64,000 nt of DNA from Polyodon spathula (GCF_017654505.1 NC_054553.1:4325474-4389473); one strand, 5' to 3'; counted from the first letter of the stretch, positions 38,329 to 51,600 are shown. The notes: a model not told the origin generated them from the sequence alone. Translations and numbers: made by a program.

Positions 38329-38600
38329 CTAAAAGAAAAAGATTTTGACTTATTTCAATAAAGTGCTGGTGTACCAAAACTCCAACTAGACCTATCGATT
38401 TCCCTTTGTAGTTAAAGGTGTTTTAACTTTAGTGCCAGGGTCTCCTTTTCTTTCAAGGCAAAGGGATTTGTGAATGGCAGGTAACTTTCTTTCTGGTATG
38501 TGCTGCTTTCGAGGCCATGTGGTCACTGTAAGGTACTGCAGGCGAGTTCCACCCTCTGAAACAGAGGAGGGACGCCGCGGAAAACACAAAAACACTTACT
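36237..38600 (+). other. GDPD2 3' untranslated region and short spacer to DLG3
   Basis: Candidate poly(A) hexamers occur at 37423-37428 (AATAAA) and near 37518-37528, about 1.2 kb after the stop. A G run of 14 lies at 36444-36457. Around 37540-37690 there is a stretch ending AAACCCTGGGCTAG that looks like a dispersed repeat. No coding exon is visible. Confidence 0.5.
38240..38325. repeat. (TA)n microsatellite
   Basis: Long TA array with one GT interruption, in the GDPD2-DLG3 spacer. Confidence 0.97.
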
Positions 38601-38934
38601 TTTTTTTTTTTTTTTTCATAAGAGCGATGTTACTCACTGAGCTGTTTCATTCTCCACAGACTGGGAGCGGATCCGTTAGAAAATAACGTACACTATAAAC
38701 TTTTAGAAAGTTTTGTATTATTATTATGTTTTTGTTTTAATAAAGAAAAACAAGTCGCTCGCAATTCTAACCAATCGAGACGACGAGCTGGGAGGCAATT
38801 AAATTGGAGTGAAGGATTCTGTTTTTTTTTGTTTTTTTTAATAAACATACATAATAAAAAATATATAGTTTGATAAAGGCATGTTGGAAAAGACAGCGCG
38901 TGAGGAGTAAAATAGTTCTTCAAACCAGACTGCA
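38600..38934 (+). promoter_or_regulatory. Probable distal promoter and leader of DLG3 (L27 form)
   Basis: The region directly upstream of the distal DLG3 ATG has a CCAAT box at 38771-38775 about 160 bp before the ATG, plus several CpG-containing motifs. No strong TATA box was chosen. The case rests mainly on position. Confidence 0.4.
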
Positions 38935-38950
38935 ATGGTTCATAAATACG
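38935..38950 (+). CDS. DLG3: DLG3 distal first coding exon (L27 form)
   Basis: ATG GTT CAT AAA TAC G is followed by a consensus donor GTAAGTG. It encodes MVHKY and joins in phase to the next exon to give MVHKYDTQRAVDLL. This parallels the MPVRKQDTQRAL start of the L27 form of DLG1. The exon is tiny, but its phase, donor and the position of DTQRA relative to the start all agree. The start codon is therefore chosen by homology rather than by context. Confidence 0.82.
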
Positions 38951-40270
38951 GTAAGTGCATATGAGACGTGCTGTTTATTTATTTACCAATTTCTTTATCA
39001 GTACCACATGGCTTGTTATAGTCGCGACTTGCCTAGTTGTTATCGACTAATATGCTATTTACTGTAATCCATTTGTCACAAGACTATTCTGGAGGTGCTT
39101 GTTTATTTTGTCAACACGAAAGTTCCGAGCAAATAAGCGCCTTTTGAACTAAATCTGATCGCATCCTGGGCTTGAGAGGCACCTGTTTCTCTAAAGCAAT
39201 TGAAGCGCGTTAACGAAAGGTGCTTGCTGTTAGTTAAGACAAATACGCGATTAAGCAGAAGACTTCGGATAGCTTTCGGTTTTAGGGTATTTCGCTATCG
39301 TGTTATGTTTTGCAAGCGAAATGTTCCGTTCGAAATCCCCTAGGGAAACAGGAAGTCTTTCTTTCCTTTTCTTGGAAGGCTTTATTAACACGTTAACCTC
39401 TCGGAGCGTCTGGAAACGAGCCACAAGGTGATAAAGTAAGTGACAAACGCGGAAGGGGTTTGAGCACAGAACCGCTCCACCTGCAAACGAGCGGATTTTG
39501 GCTGGGCGGACGGTCTGGGTCGCAACGAGGCAGTGGCTAGATTCCAAGAGAAAATTACCCAGTGTTGGCTAGAAATAACTCCATGTACTCGGTTTTACCA
39601 ATATGATAAACCCCCCACTCGCCAAACCAAAACAAAAGAGGCAAAGTAAAGGGTGTTCTGTGTTTCTAATACAGTATTTCACTTTCTCCAGAAACGTGTT
39701 TCCAGACAAGTTCAGTGTTTATCAGAGAGACCCTTGTTCAGTTTCAACATGCTTGACCTCTTCGAATAAAGTCAAAGCATTTAAGGCCTGTGACCTATCC
39801 AGTGTCTATATAAACCCCTGCCCCTCACTGGTCTTCACACTGGGGGTGGCGTTACCTGAAACGCTTGTCCACTTGGCTTACACGAGGAATCTATTGTAAT
39901 TAAGGTGTTGCAGATAATAAAAAATAACAGAAACTATGAAAACAATGTGAAATTCCTGAACTGCTTCTAACACTCATGACATTGCACCAGGCTATTGCCA
40001 AATGCAATACCAAAAGTCTTTAGGAGGCTAGGCGTGTATGAAACAAGTTTGGTGAAGATTGATGCAAACTCCAGGCATCGTGTGACTGACAGACAGACTG
40101 GCACGATCACAGAGCACAAAGGGCCCTTGCTTTGATACCCAAGAAACCCCAGTTATCTTTGGCACAGCGGTTGTTTTTTTGTTTTTTTTTTGTTTTGTTT
40201 TTTAATAATGTATTAATATTTCAAAGTTTCCTCTAAGTTTCACACAGCTTTCTTTGCGATCCCTCTCCAG

Positions 40271-40402
40271 ACACGCAGAGGGCAGTGGATTTGCTGGCAC
40301 AGTACCAATCCAGCCTGACCAGCCCAGAGGAGCAGACCTTGAAAGCAAACGTGGCCAAAGTGTCCAGCGTCTTTGGGAGCCAGCTCTTCCGTGCCTTGCT
40401 GG
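40271..40402 (+). CDS. DLG3: DLG3 exon encoding the L27 domain, first part
   Basis: The exon encodes DTQRAVDLLAQYQSSLTS and ends GSQLFRALL, closely matching the L27 helices of DLG1 and DLG2. L27 domains pair with partners such as CASK or MPP proteins and help DLG oligomerise and localise. It begins after a CTCTCCAG acceptor and ends at GTAAGA, phase 1 at both ends, so it fits the exons on either side. In mammals this N terminus is well known for DLG1, DLG2 and DLG4; I do not recall it as a standard form of DLG3. Confidence 0.92.
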
Positions 40403-40689
40403 GTAAGACAGCGCCCCCCATGTGTGCACTGCTGTCTTTCATATTACATTGACTCACATCCAGGGGGGGGGCTGAATAAGAAGCTGAAAACCTGAATTCA
40501 CACCCCCAAAATAAATAGTCAAGGCTTGATCTTGTGCTCGTTTTTTAAAGTGTATGCACTGTGCATGTTTAAGCAGACCTGTTAACAACTGGAAGTTTGC
40601 AGTAAGGCAGTGTCCACCTTGGCTGTAGCTGTTCTGCGACTTGGGGGTGACAAACATGTTAACTATTGTGAAAGTACGTTGTGGGGGAC

Positions 40690-40985
40690 CCTAATAAACG
40701 TTGACCACAGTAATTCTGCTTGGTAATTTTGCAGTTTTGCCATGGTTTCCCATCGTCGTACTGTGCATTTAACCCAGGTTGCTATGGTTTGCCATGTCTT
40801 GAAATATGCTTTACCCTATCTCGCATGCGTTCATGAGCTTTATTGCGCTTCGTTGTGCTTTTAATGTGGGAAACTTTTATAAGGGGAACTTTGAGCTCAT
40901 TTCAAAATCTGCAAAGCCCAGCAAAAGTAATGTTCTCAGCGGTTCTTTAGATAAAAGGGTTCTTCACAAAGAACGAACACACTTG
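40690..40985 (-). repeat. Dispersed GGTAAAGCA-type repeat, copy 2
   Basis: On the reverse strand this region reads GGTAAAGCATATTTCAAGAC followed by CATGGCAAACCATAGC. It is related to the copies at 11200, 53300 and 61040. Confidence 0.55.
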
Positions 40986-43900
40986 ATACAAACCCCCGTT
41001 ATCCATTAGTTATCCAAAATATTCATAAGGCTTCATTGGTAATAACCATATCAGTGCCTGTTTCAATGGGACTTTCACTTACATAATTAACATCCTTATA
41101 ATAAAACACTGATAAGTGAAATAAGTCTTGCTCATGCATTGTTAATGGCTAATAAATGATCACTGATTCGCTTCCCTGCAGATAATTCAGCAGCTGGTGT
41201 GCAGCAGTAATCTTGCCTGACTGTGCCTTGAAGACCAGTGTTTAAATACAAGGGGTGTTTATTTCTAGTTGTCTGAACTTTAACATTTTACACATTAGAG
41301 TAAAAAAAAAAAAAAAAAAAAACATTTACGTATTTCATTGTATGCAGTGCTACCAGGTGGCCAAATGTTGTAACTGCAGCAAAGATATCAAAAAGAAAAA
41401 TGCAGTTTTTTTCAGTACAGCCCTAATTAAGATGTCAACTGTATGTTTATGGCAAGCAAACAATGTTCTTAAAGCTGACTTACAGGTTTAGAAAATTGAT
41501 TTTGATCAGAGTAGCCAGCTTTTTAAGAATTGCTTTTTACCAGTAACTAATAAAAAGTGTATTGAACTCAGACCAGACAGACAGTGTTGGATACTGCTGG
41601 CATTCCTATCAGGGTTACCACCATGTCATAACAGACCCTTAATCTTAAGTGTTCCCAGATTTAGCAGTGCATTCCTGTCCTTGTGGCTCCCCCTCTCTGT
41701 GTGTAACCTCGAGCTGGTCTTTGTGTAGGTGGAGGGAGGTCTGTATCAGCTCTCACTGGTATTGCTGCCTGAGTTCCACTGGCCTCAGCAGATTGGAGAC
41801 CTCCTGTTTTCAAGGGAGTCTGTTATTGTGCTTCTAGTTCGAATTTATTAAGCTGCAATATCGTTGTGCTGTGATGCCGTGAATCACAATGCCATGAATC
41901 ACTCCCGCCAGTAGAAAAAAAAGGGGATTTCTGTGTGGAATTTAATTGGAATTTAAGACTAGTTGTTTGCCAGTGCGGTGTAATCTGAGCCACTCTCATT
42001 GGATTTTGTAATGTTTTTTGCATGTGTGTGTGGCCTTGCTTGTTGTGTGTCGTGTGTTGAACTGGTGAAAGGTGAATTCAGGCACGGCTACCCCTTTCTT
42101 ATAATGCCAGGGCAGAGGTGACTGGAGAATTCCATTCCCAGCATTGCACAGACAGCGTGGATATCAGTGCAGGAATGCGTGCGGGGAATTCTACTGGAGA
42201 GGAGCTGGAACTGGCTGTGGCGACAGGAGCTGCTGCACCACCTCTCCCAGGATTGCCTCTACCCGATTGCCCTCTTATAGCGTTGGTGGTGCTGTCTTTC
42301 ACAGTCGCGGTACAGTTGAGAGACAGTCTTTAACAGTGTCACATCACCTTTGTGGTAATGATTCCTCTGTCTTCCCGGTGCAGCTGGACTGTCCTGTCTC
42401 CAGTGGGAGTCTCAGTCGCGCAGAGATGAGGGCACAGGGCCAGTCAGGCTGGACTCTGAAACACTGCATGCATGATTGAGCAATCAGGAACAAAGGTCTC
42501 CTTCATCGCAGACTCATCCTTTTGTTCACACTTGCTTGGGGGCGGCTGAGTGCTTCAGTGGGCTAAAACACCCTGGTCCTCCCTCTTAACTAAACAGACA
42601 GAGAGTTCACAAGCAGTTCACATTCATTCATTCATTCATTCATTATTTACTGCTCTATGAATCTATGTCTTCCTTTTTATCTGTATGTGTGTCTGCCTAT
42701 CTGTACTGCTCAATGCAGTCTAAGGCTAATAGGGTATAACAGTATGTATCCTGTATCAAATGAGAGACCATTGTTTTCACAACACAGCTGTATCTTTTAT
42801 TCAAAACAAACCACATATTTACACAACTGGTGGTAGAAACCGAAATGTCTGTAGTTCAGTGTTACAAAAGAACAATCAAACAGTTAACACACCCAAAGCA
42901 GTGCTACATAAGTGTTGGAGTTGTTTTAAGCACATTTTCTATAAATAACCTTAACATTTCTGTGTACATAGACCCCATTCATTTGTGACTGTCATAGTGA
43001 GATCATTAGTGTGTTTGTATTAGCAACACACACACACAGAGGAGATTAGATGAATGAAGGCATTAGCAGTGTCACAATGAAAGACGGCTCCTCTGCCTGG
43101 TGAAATGAGATCATTCTGTGCTGCTTTCACCCTCGCACTGACACACTGCCCTGAGAACGGAAAGTTTTACTCAGCTGGAACTAGTGAAGTAACAGTCAGC
43201 AAGTTAGGAGGCCAGTCAAATAAAACTGTCAGATTCTGAGCCAGACATCAAGCCCCTGGAATAAGGGAATGACACACAGGCTCAGACTGTAGAAACCAGC
43301 TTCAAGAGTAAGGCTGTTTTTAAGGTTGGTTAAGTAAAACTACAGTACTTTTAAGCAAATTAAGTTTAATAAGTGAATTCCCTGGGTACATATGTTTGGC
43401 AGGCCATCTTTTGCTTTTTTTCACCGTCACAGTTTAGGAATTTTTTAACAGATTACTGTGGTCTGGTATGTTTTTAAATATGCTTGAGATGAGAAAGGGG
43501 TTTGTTTCGAGCTTTTAAAAGACTCTTGACCTTAACTTTCTGTGCTGTATTTCAATGGGCTTTGTCCTACTGGACTGGTAATACTGGTATGTTTGTTGAA
43601 ATTATATGGTCTTGTTGCATTGTTTTAATTGTATTGCATAATAAGAGTCTGTAAGAGTGTAGGGGTGCTGGTAGGGGTTTAGGGGGCAGGTGGATCTCGT
43701 TAGAGGACAGCATATTGTCACCCACACACACGCACATGCACACACGCACTGTACGCTCACATACACACACAGCAGGATGAGTCACTGTCCTGCCATGCTG
43801 CAGCAATGGGATTAGCACAGCGTCCTCTGCTCTAAATGCTTAATTCCTTTATCTGCAGTTCCCTGAAATCGTTCTTAGCAATGATTAAACTAATTTGTGT

Positions 43901-44094
43901 TTTTCTTACGTGAGCTCAAACCTTTTTTTTTTTTTTTTTTTTTTACACCTTTGAGCTGTTACTGTAAGACAAGGGCGCCTCTTTGTGCAGACTGTGGAGC
44001 TGCTGATGACATCAGAGAGATGTCATGGGGTGTGCGGTCAACAGATCTCACAGCAGACAGGAGCAGTGGGGTCTGATGATGAGAGCTGAGGGAT

Positions 44095-44280
44095 TGGGCG
44101 GTAATGTGTCCCATTGGTTAGAACTAAGGGAATGGCCGGCTGTGTGGCCCAGGGTTTAGAACTAAGGGACTGGACAGAAGTGTGGCCTAGTTGTTATGAT
44201 CCAAAGAATGGTAGGCAGCGTGACCCTGACTTGGCTGAGGTGTGTGGCCTAATAGTCAATGTGTAGAGTGACTGGGCTGA
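44095..44280 (+). repeat. Tandem SINE-head-like repeat, locus 1
   Basis: Units of roughly 35-45 bp resemble GTGTGGCCTAGTGGTTAGAACTAAGGGACTGG. The core TGGCCTAGTGGTTAGA looks like a tRNA A-box region. The same unit recurs at 50876-51030 and 51601-51745. A tRNA-derived SINE head expanded in tandem is the best explanation. Confidence 0.5.
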
Positions 44281-44610
44281 AGGTTAGCATTGCTCATTCA
44301 ATATCCAGGCAGAATATATCTCAACTATCTCTTTAATGGAGAGACATTGCTTCACCAGGTGTCCTAATTTTAATTTTACTTTATTTGGATTTATTTTTGA
44401 AAATGTAGTTTCTGGAAGGACTGATACAAAATGTTTGCTCCGTCTGTGATGCAAAATATAAATAGAATCTGCAATTCTGACCTGCAGATGGAGCAAGAGA
44501 ACAGAAAACATAAGATGTGACGAGCCTAGAGCCACAATTCATCTCTACCGGGAAAGAGTGCTAGTTCAGAACTACAGCTCCTAAAATTCAAAGCTGTTCA
44601 AGCTTCATAA

Positions 44611-44690
44611 GTATATATATATATATATATATATCTATATATATATTATATATATATATATATCTATATATATATATATATATATATATG
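44611..44690. repeat. Interrupted (TA)n microsatellite
   Basis: TA units with a few TC interruptions, in a DLG3 intron. Confidence 0.95.
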
Positions 44691-45496
44691 TTCTTTCAGC
44701 CCAAATGTACAGAGCATACTGATTCAGTGAAGTGCACTTCTGCCCTGGTGTGTTGCAATACAGACTATCCTGAGCTCCCCCAGTGCTGTCCAGTAGGTTT
44801 TAACCCCCTGTCAATCCCCAGGAGATATGGCATCAATTGCCAAACCAGCTTTGTGTTTCACAGTGTGGAGTTCAAATATGAGTGAGGCTGGAATTACTTT
44901 GCTACCAGTATTCCTAGTTGTGGTTTGCGCTATTTAGTACCTCCAGAACTGGGATTATTTGGGGTTTAATTAATATTACAAATGGTGACTCATGAATCTG
45001 TGCAGTGAGATGCACATTCAACACATCGAACACAGGAAGCCAGGGACTGTATCAAATGTTACAGCTCCCTTATATAATACAATGTAATACACTGAGTATT
45101 TATAAGGGTTAGATCAACCAAATAAATAGCAGTCCTGTATTGCAGTATTAAATCCAATAATAAAGGTTGCTAGGAGTCAGTTCTTTGTTTGTATTCTCTT
45201 TGCCTTGTCTAATTCCTGATGCCCAGGTAAGCACAGTTCTGGGGTGTTTTGAAATCTTTATAAGATTATTTTATAGTTTATTTCTGAGACATTTTACAGA
45301 ACACAGATGGCACTAGAAACCTTCCCCAACACTCCTTGTCACAAAGACTAACAACATTGATACTTCTGAATAATACAAGATGAACAGCAACGCATTCAGA
45401 CCAGCTAGTTTAAAAAAAAAAAAAAAAAAAAAAGACTGGATTGATTTGGGAGTTTGGTGCCTGATCTAAAAGTTGAGCTTCACTCTCTCTCTCCAG

Positions 45497-45609
45497 ATAT
45501 CCAGGAATGCTATGAGGTCACACTGAGGCTGAACAGCCGCGCAGAGGACCAGGAGCCTGAAATTGGGGAGAAGACGGGAGGATCAGGAGGGGGAGATGAA
45601 AGCTGGGAG
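45497..45609 (+). CDS. DLG3: DLG3 exon, end of the L27 domain and linker
   Basis: It encodes DIQECYEVTLRLNSRAED and a Gly/Glu-rich linker ending DESWE. The first residues match DIQEFYEVTL of DLG1 and DLG2 at the same exon junction. Acceptor CTCTCCAG and donor GTATGA are good, and phase runs from 1 to 0. The linker after VTL is not conserved with other DLG members, as expected for that segment. Confidence 0.9.
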
Positions 45610-46328
45610 GTATGATATTGATTGAAGCTCTGCAGCCTCTTTAGTGTCTGCACAGGTTTAGACAGGAACACCTCTCACTCAAGCTCAGGTACTGGTACAG
45701 TGGACCAGCGCTAGGTCTGGGGTTATTAAAATAAGCTGGAATTTGAGCTCTGGCCTGATCACATGTCTATGCCTCTCTAATACGGTGCCTCATCTGAATG
45801 TATGATATTGGGAGGGACATTGGATAAAATGAGCAGATTTACCACAAGCCTGATTCATCGGACTGCTTGCTCCTGGTCATCTAAATGATAAACCTCAACA
45901 ATGATGATTCTGAAGCCCCCAATTAGATCCCAGGCCAATACCAGTTTCAATCCCTGCCTGTTTAATGCAGATAGCTGGCTGCGGAGATCAGGGCTCTCAC
46001 CCTGAGTTGGGACGGCTCCCTCTGCAGAGGCCCTGCTTAAGAAAGCTAAATGTATCTAACAAATCTGCTTTGCCAGCGCTGCTCAGAGCACATTCTGTGA
46101 AAGCGTCCAGCAAAGGGCTCATTATGATTCCAGGCGTGCAGTCATCAGAGTATAGGATTGGAATTCAATCGAATGAGCCTGCGCGTTCTATCATTTGGCG
46201 CAGAGCAGCAGAAAAAGAGGGAACTAATGACCGAATAGGACTGGACTGAGAGCAAGGTCTGTTGAGATTGCTGCTGGCTAATATTCCATCCCCTACAAGT
46301 TTTCACAAATGGGGTCTTGCTTCCATGT

Positions 46329-46329
46329 G

Positions 46330-46379
<50 letters not shown>
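46329..46379. repeat. (AT)n microsatellite
   Basis: About 24 AT units in a DLG3 intron. Confidence 0.97.
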
Positions 46380-46381
<2 letters not shown>

Positions 46382-48651
46382 CAGCTTCACTGATTTCCTG
46401 TTGATACTGGGCAATATAATGAAGTTTGTATCAGTGTTGCACTGGAAGTGACCTCATACGCTGGCACAGCTAGCAGCAGCTACTGCCACCAAGGTTAGTC
46501 TAGGATGGCTGATGGAGCCTGGCTCTCTACCACAACAAACAGCGTCTTGGTCTCTGACTCTCTTAAAGTACTTCCCCAGCAGTAAGTGATATATAATACA
46601 CTCAAACGAACTGTTCAAGCCATTACGAAGCAAAGTAATGTCGTACTGGGCTGATGGGTTTAGTTTAGATGTTCAGGGAGTGGCTTATCATTAATTAAAC
46701 TGAAGCGCATGAATGCGGGACACTCATTGCAAGTTGAATCAGAACAGCCCTGGTCTATCTTTGTAGTGGCACATCTGGCAGTGTCCTGCCCTGAATAAGT
46801 GTTGTCACAAACCTGGCACAGCTGTCGCTCAGGGTAACCGTCAGGCCGAGCGCAGGTCACTAATGAAAAGGCAGCGAGACAGATCAAGCCCTGATAAAAG
46901 GAAGACGAGTTTCTGCCGTGTTAAGGTCCCCAGTAAAGCTTTTTAATATCACGAGCTGGCGCAATGGTAAGAACGTTTCGGCTGCCTGATTGCCCTGTTT
47001 GGACTTCTGCCGAGCAGTTTGGTTGGTACTTCAGTCTTGACACAGGCCTCCATGAGTGATTGCAGTCTCTCAGAGCTCAGAGAGCTGAATAAACACGGAG
47101 AGATGGGCTGGCAGGCTGGATGGCTGGCTCAGGAGAATGAACATGCAAGGATCAATCTTCATCAATTGGGGGGGGGGTTGTTTCGAAGGCTGCCTGTGCC
47201 GTAGTTCAATGGAAACAAGCAGATCCACTGCTGGCCTTGGAGCAGCTGCGCTGGCAGGCAATAGAGATGGCTGGAGACTCTCTGCTGTCTCTCCTCCTCT
47301 CCCCGTCTTAGGCCCCTCAAAAGGTATGCATTGTCTGGCTAGTCATGCAAATGCAAGGCAAGCTTCATCCAACACCTTCACGAGCACACCTCAGTCCAGG
47401 CCTGACTGTGACCTTATTGGCTCTGTAATGTTCCCCCACTAAACTCATGCCATTTGTTACCTGAGCGAGAATCTAAAACTCCAGAGGTGAAAGACATGAG
47501 CAACAAGAAAATTAGACCACTGCACCACCTAGCACTGTCGCTGCAAGCATTCCATGTGACAGACAAATTCCCTGTGTTTATACTCTTTTCATGAAGGATC
47601 GTCTCTGCTGACGCAATAGCTGATGGTTAGGATAATCTTCCTGTTCATTTTTCGGCAGTTGTGAGCCACTCTCCTTCCCATTAAAGACAGTTTTACCCAG
47701 GTGTTAGCAGTGGTTCACAGATAGTCACAGGTCAAGGACAAAGAGAAGACTAGATTACTTACACAGACCACTCAGCCCAGAAGTGATTGATTTATCTTAA
47801 TGGGCTCAAAAGTGTTCAATATTTAATAGCACCGGGCCGCTGTCCTCTGTCAGTCAACACAGCACAACTCAAGGGATAAATCTTTACCTCGATCTCAACA
47901 CACAACACAATCTCAAGACCCATATTATTATTTCAGTGCTGTCCCGCTCTCAAAAACCCTAATAGACAATGAAATCCATCAAGAGTATGAGGAATAGTTA
48001 GAAACCAAAGCTGTGGGACCATCCAGGTACCTGTTCTGCATACCCTCTCTCCCCCATCAGGGGGCTGTATGGTTGAAGAACAAGGACTCCAGACAAAAAG
48101 GCAAAGAAAACAGCTTCCATTGCTCTAGTACAACAATCAGGCCCCTGTTTGGGATATGGCTGGGCCGGGCAGGCAGCGGTGAATCACATCAGATTGGGTT
48201 GGTGTGTTATGAGCTTTTCTGAATCAAGCAGCAGTAAATCCCATTCAGTTTGCAATGCCCCTCGATGCCAGATAGCTGTAGTAACAGAGACGGATTCCTG
48301 TTTGTCAAAGCTCTTCACGCTTGCCAGGTTTTTAATTGCTGTTTGTTTTTTTGTGTGGCCTTGATGATCAGGGAGGAGGAGGAGATTGTGCTGTTCTAAC
48401 ATAATCCCTGATTCCCATAAAACACTGACTAATGCACATTGTGCCTCCTGCTGGCCACAGCACAGCATTAGGAAACCCACTGGTGAGCATGTTAAAAGAA
48501 ACCCTGGAACTGGTTCCTTGGAGTACCCCGGCAGCATCATAAGAGACTGAACGGGAATTAAATACACAAAGTGTGATGGTGAGAGTTGCACAGTATTGCT
48601 TTGTATTTTTCTGCTTCGATTATAGAGATTGTGCTGTACTGTGTGTTTCAG

Positions 48652-48792
48652 AGAACAGCCCCAGCTTGCCAGGAGTCTGGATTGGAGGGTGGTGAAGAGC
48701 CAGCTCGAGTTTGGGTGACCACACTGAGGACCTCACAGAAAGTGGAGCGGGTGTGTGGCCTGGTGGCCCACACTCACGTGGAGATTCCCAAG
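48652..48792 (+). CDS. DLG3: Probable DLG3 linker exon (L27 form)
   Basis: A 141-bp open segment lies between a TTTCAG acceptor and a GTCAGT donor, phase 0 at both ends, which fits the preceding exon. It encodes a 47-residue linker ending SQKVERVCGLVAHTHVEIPK. The end resembles ENVHGFVSHSHISPIK, which I recall from the equivalent linker of DLG1. Similarity is limited to about 15 residues, so this is less certain than the L27 exons. The exons that join it to PDZ1 are outside the window. Confidence 0.68.
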
Positions 48793-50875
48793 GTCAGTTG
48801 GGATCAGGAGCTCGCCATTGGGAGCTGGGGAAAGGCAGGAGCTCGGGCTACACTGCCAGGGACAGACCTTCACCAGCTTGTGTTAACACTCTTTACTCTG
48901 GATACTCTTACAGTTAGTTTCATGTTTTTAGTAGTGCAAGGTTTCATCCCAGATATGAAACCCGCCTTGTTTTTTGTTAGTGTGGAACTACAGAAGGGGA
49001 ATCAGAAATCAATCAGAAAACTCCAGGCTGCAGAGTAATGCCACTGCAGTGGTACCCTGGGAAAACAAGGTGCAAAATTATTTTGGATTATTTAGATTGA
49101 TTGATGTCCTTCACCCCCACCCCCACCCCATATCTAATATTGTAGACTAGCAACCTCACAATGCAATAGATGCCTCTTATTTTATTATCTGAGTTTGTGT
49201 GTGTGTGTGGGGGGGTTTTGCTGTCCAGATGGAGAGAGAGAGATGAAGCATTTCCGTTCCAGTTGGGGAATCTCTGTCTCTCTCTCCTCACTCTGTCTTT
49301 GATGATTGATGAGGTGTCATGTCAGCCTGATTCTGCAGTTTGTTCTGCAGTAGCTCTGTGTTGCTCAGCAGGAAAGCCCTCGGACAGCTTCTCAGCAACA
49401 GTGTTATTGACTCCTGAACCCAGCGACTTGTGTAACTGCTTTGTCAAGCAGATCAGACTTGGGGGAAACTGAGAATCTGACACCTGCAAAGGGTCTCTAA
49501 CCCCTCGGCTCTTGGCACAATCTGTCTGGGTTGCCAAACAGGGCAGCTGCTGAGTGCTGCTTACACAGCAGGTATGTTGTGCAATATTATAGGTGCCACA
49601 GGAAATAGATGCTGTAGGGGATTGTCTGGAATTGATGTATTTCCCTTTTGCTTTCATTTGGATAAGTTTTGGTGGTATTGTTTCTGCTGCAGTTCTCTGA
49701 CTCCCCACTAGGGAGCACCGTGTTCACCCATCTGGTGGTGCAATTTGGTTTGTGTCAGTGTAGTCCTGGGCAGATATTTCTCCAGGATAAAATTACGAAG
49801 ATCAATCATCTTGTTTTCAGGCTTGCCCTTTTATTCATTAATGGAGTCTGACTAACTGACTGGGGCTAACACTAAGGGGTACTGCTGGCCTTAAACACAT
49901 TAACCTATGCTATTACCTTTTAATACGCCCTCAAACAGATGGCACGACACTCTCATCAGCAGATGAAACCCTGCTTCTCTGCAGAGATCTGCCAGGATCG
50001 GAGTGCCGTGGCTGCCCTGCTCTCTCAGTGTAACCCAGTGAAATCTCTCTTCAGTGTAGGAGATCCCTAGCAGCTACGCTGACAGGCTCGCAGAGAGTCA
50101 GAACTGAAATGGACACTGAGCGCGCTCAGCCTGGCTTAGGTTGCTATGGAAACCTCATCCCTCCCCCTGCATCCCCACATGCTCAGAGGGCTCGCACTGT
50201 TCTCTGTGGTTTGAGTGTCTCTCCTCATTAGACTGGAGGTAAAGGGGTTCACTGCCAAATTTAAGAGTGTTACGACCGGCACTATCTCCCTGCCTACGTC
50301 AGCAAACTATGTCAGCAAATCCTTTTACTGTACATCTCTATCTTTCTGTATCCCAATCGAAGTACCTGTGCCTCTATTTCCTCCCACATGGTTCCCTCGC
50401 TCCCATTTATTCCCCCATCTCCCCCTGCTTCACAGGCTTCTCTGCCTCCTCTCGTCCTTCTCTCCATTTCCCTGCAGTCTCCCTTTTTCCCCTGTCATAA
50501 TCCTTCTTTCCAATCCTTTCCTTCCCCCGTCTCAGTCTCTCTCTCTCTCTATCATTATTCTGTCAGCAGGCTGTGTGCTGCCTGCCGAAGCAGCTGCTTG
50601 CTGCCACCCATCCTATTAATAGGAGCTGCAGCGCCGGCCCTTTTGTTTTCCCTGTGATTGCAGCTGCGGGACTGTGCAGCTCTGAGAGCTGAGTGCTGCA
50701 GCGTCATCGCAGAGGCTCGTTGTCACTCAGGGACCCGGTGCCAGCTTGGTTCTGGTCCCGCTCAAGGTCCAGCCTTCCCTGCAGCTGGGGTCCTTGTTCA
50801 TGTTAGAAAGATTTTTTTTTTTTTTTTTTTTCGATTTGCTGCACAAGCGAAGAATTTAAGGAAATAATGTGTATC

Positions 50876-51030
50876 AGGCAGTGTGGTCCCCTGGTTAGTG
50901 CTGAGAGACTGGGAGGCAGATTAGCTTTTTGTGGTCTGGACTGGGGGATTGTCAGGCCGTGTGGTTTAATGGTTAGTGCTGAGGGACTGGGAGGGAAAGT
51001 GATTTAGTGGTTAGAACTCAGGGGCTGCTT
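50876..51030 (+). repeat. Tandem SINE-head-like repeat, locus 2
   Basis: Three or more units resemble CAGTGTGGTCCCCTGGTTAG followed by TGCTGAGGGACTGGGAGG. They match the unit at 44095-44280. Confidence 0.5.
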
Positions 51031-51600
51031 TCAGTTATTTCAATTAGCTGTGTTTGCATTAGGTATTTGTAAATGGTAAGTGTGCTTCAAACCCAATCCT
51101 TTTGTAATAGAATAGTTCCCCCTGTGTTCTCAGCATTGAGAGCCATCATTGTCCTTAGCCTGACGACACAGACAGACTGAACTTCCTGTAGCCTTATATG
51201 GTCATCTCTCTTGTCAGGTGACCAGAGCCTCAGAAGTAACCTTTGTGAGAATGCAAAGAAATTCTAGAAAAAAAAAGTACATTGTGAAATAAAGGAGTCA
51301 AAGAGGGTGCTGTTTGGCAGCCCTGGGTTATATAACAGGGTTAGCAAAGCAGGGGTGCTGTGAGACTAATAGGTGCGGAAACTGGAGCTTGGGCTGGTCT
51401 GAATTGCTACAGATCTCACCCCTGCTTCCTAAATCAATCACAGGGTTGCCTACTTTTAATTTGTCAAGAGGGGTCAAAGGCTACCCGTTTAATTTCCTCC
51501 AAAATGTTCTTTACTTGATTGGATTTCTCTTTATATATCACCCTGATTCCATGCTGTAGTTAAAGGAATAAGAAAGAATGCAAGGATTATTGTGTACATG

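Larger units (their letters stand above)
40403..45496 (+). other. DLG3 intron (L27 form)
   Basis: A 5 kb intron without visible coding sequence. It contains the dispersed repeat above, A and T runs (41299, 43925, 45412), a short (ATTC)n array at 42625-42645, a (TA)n block at 44611-44690 and a weak SINE-like array at 44095-44280. Confidence 0.6.
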
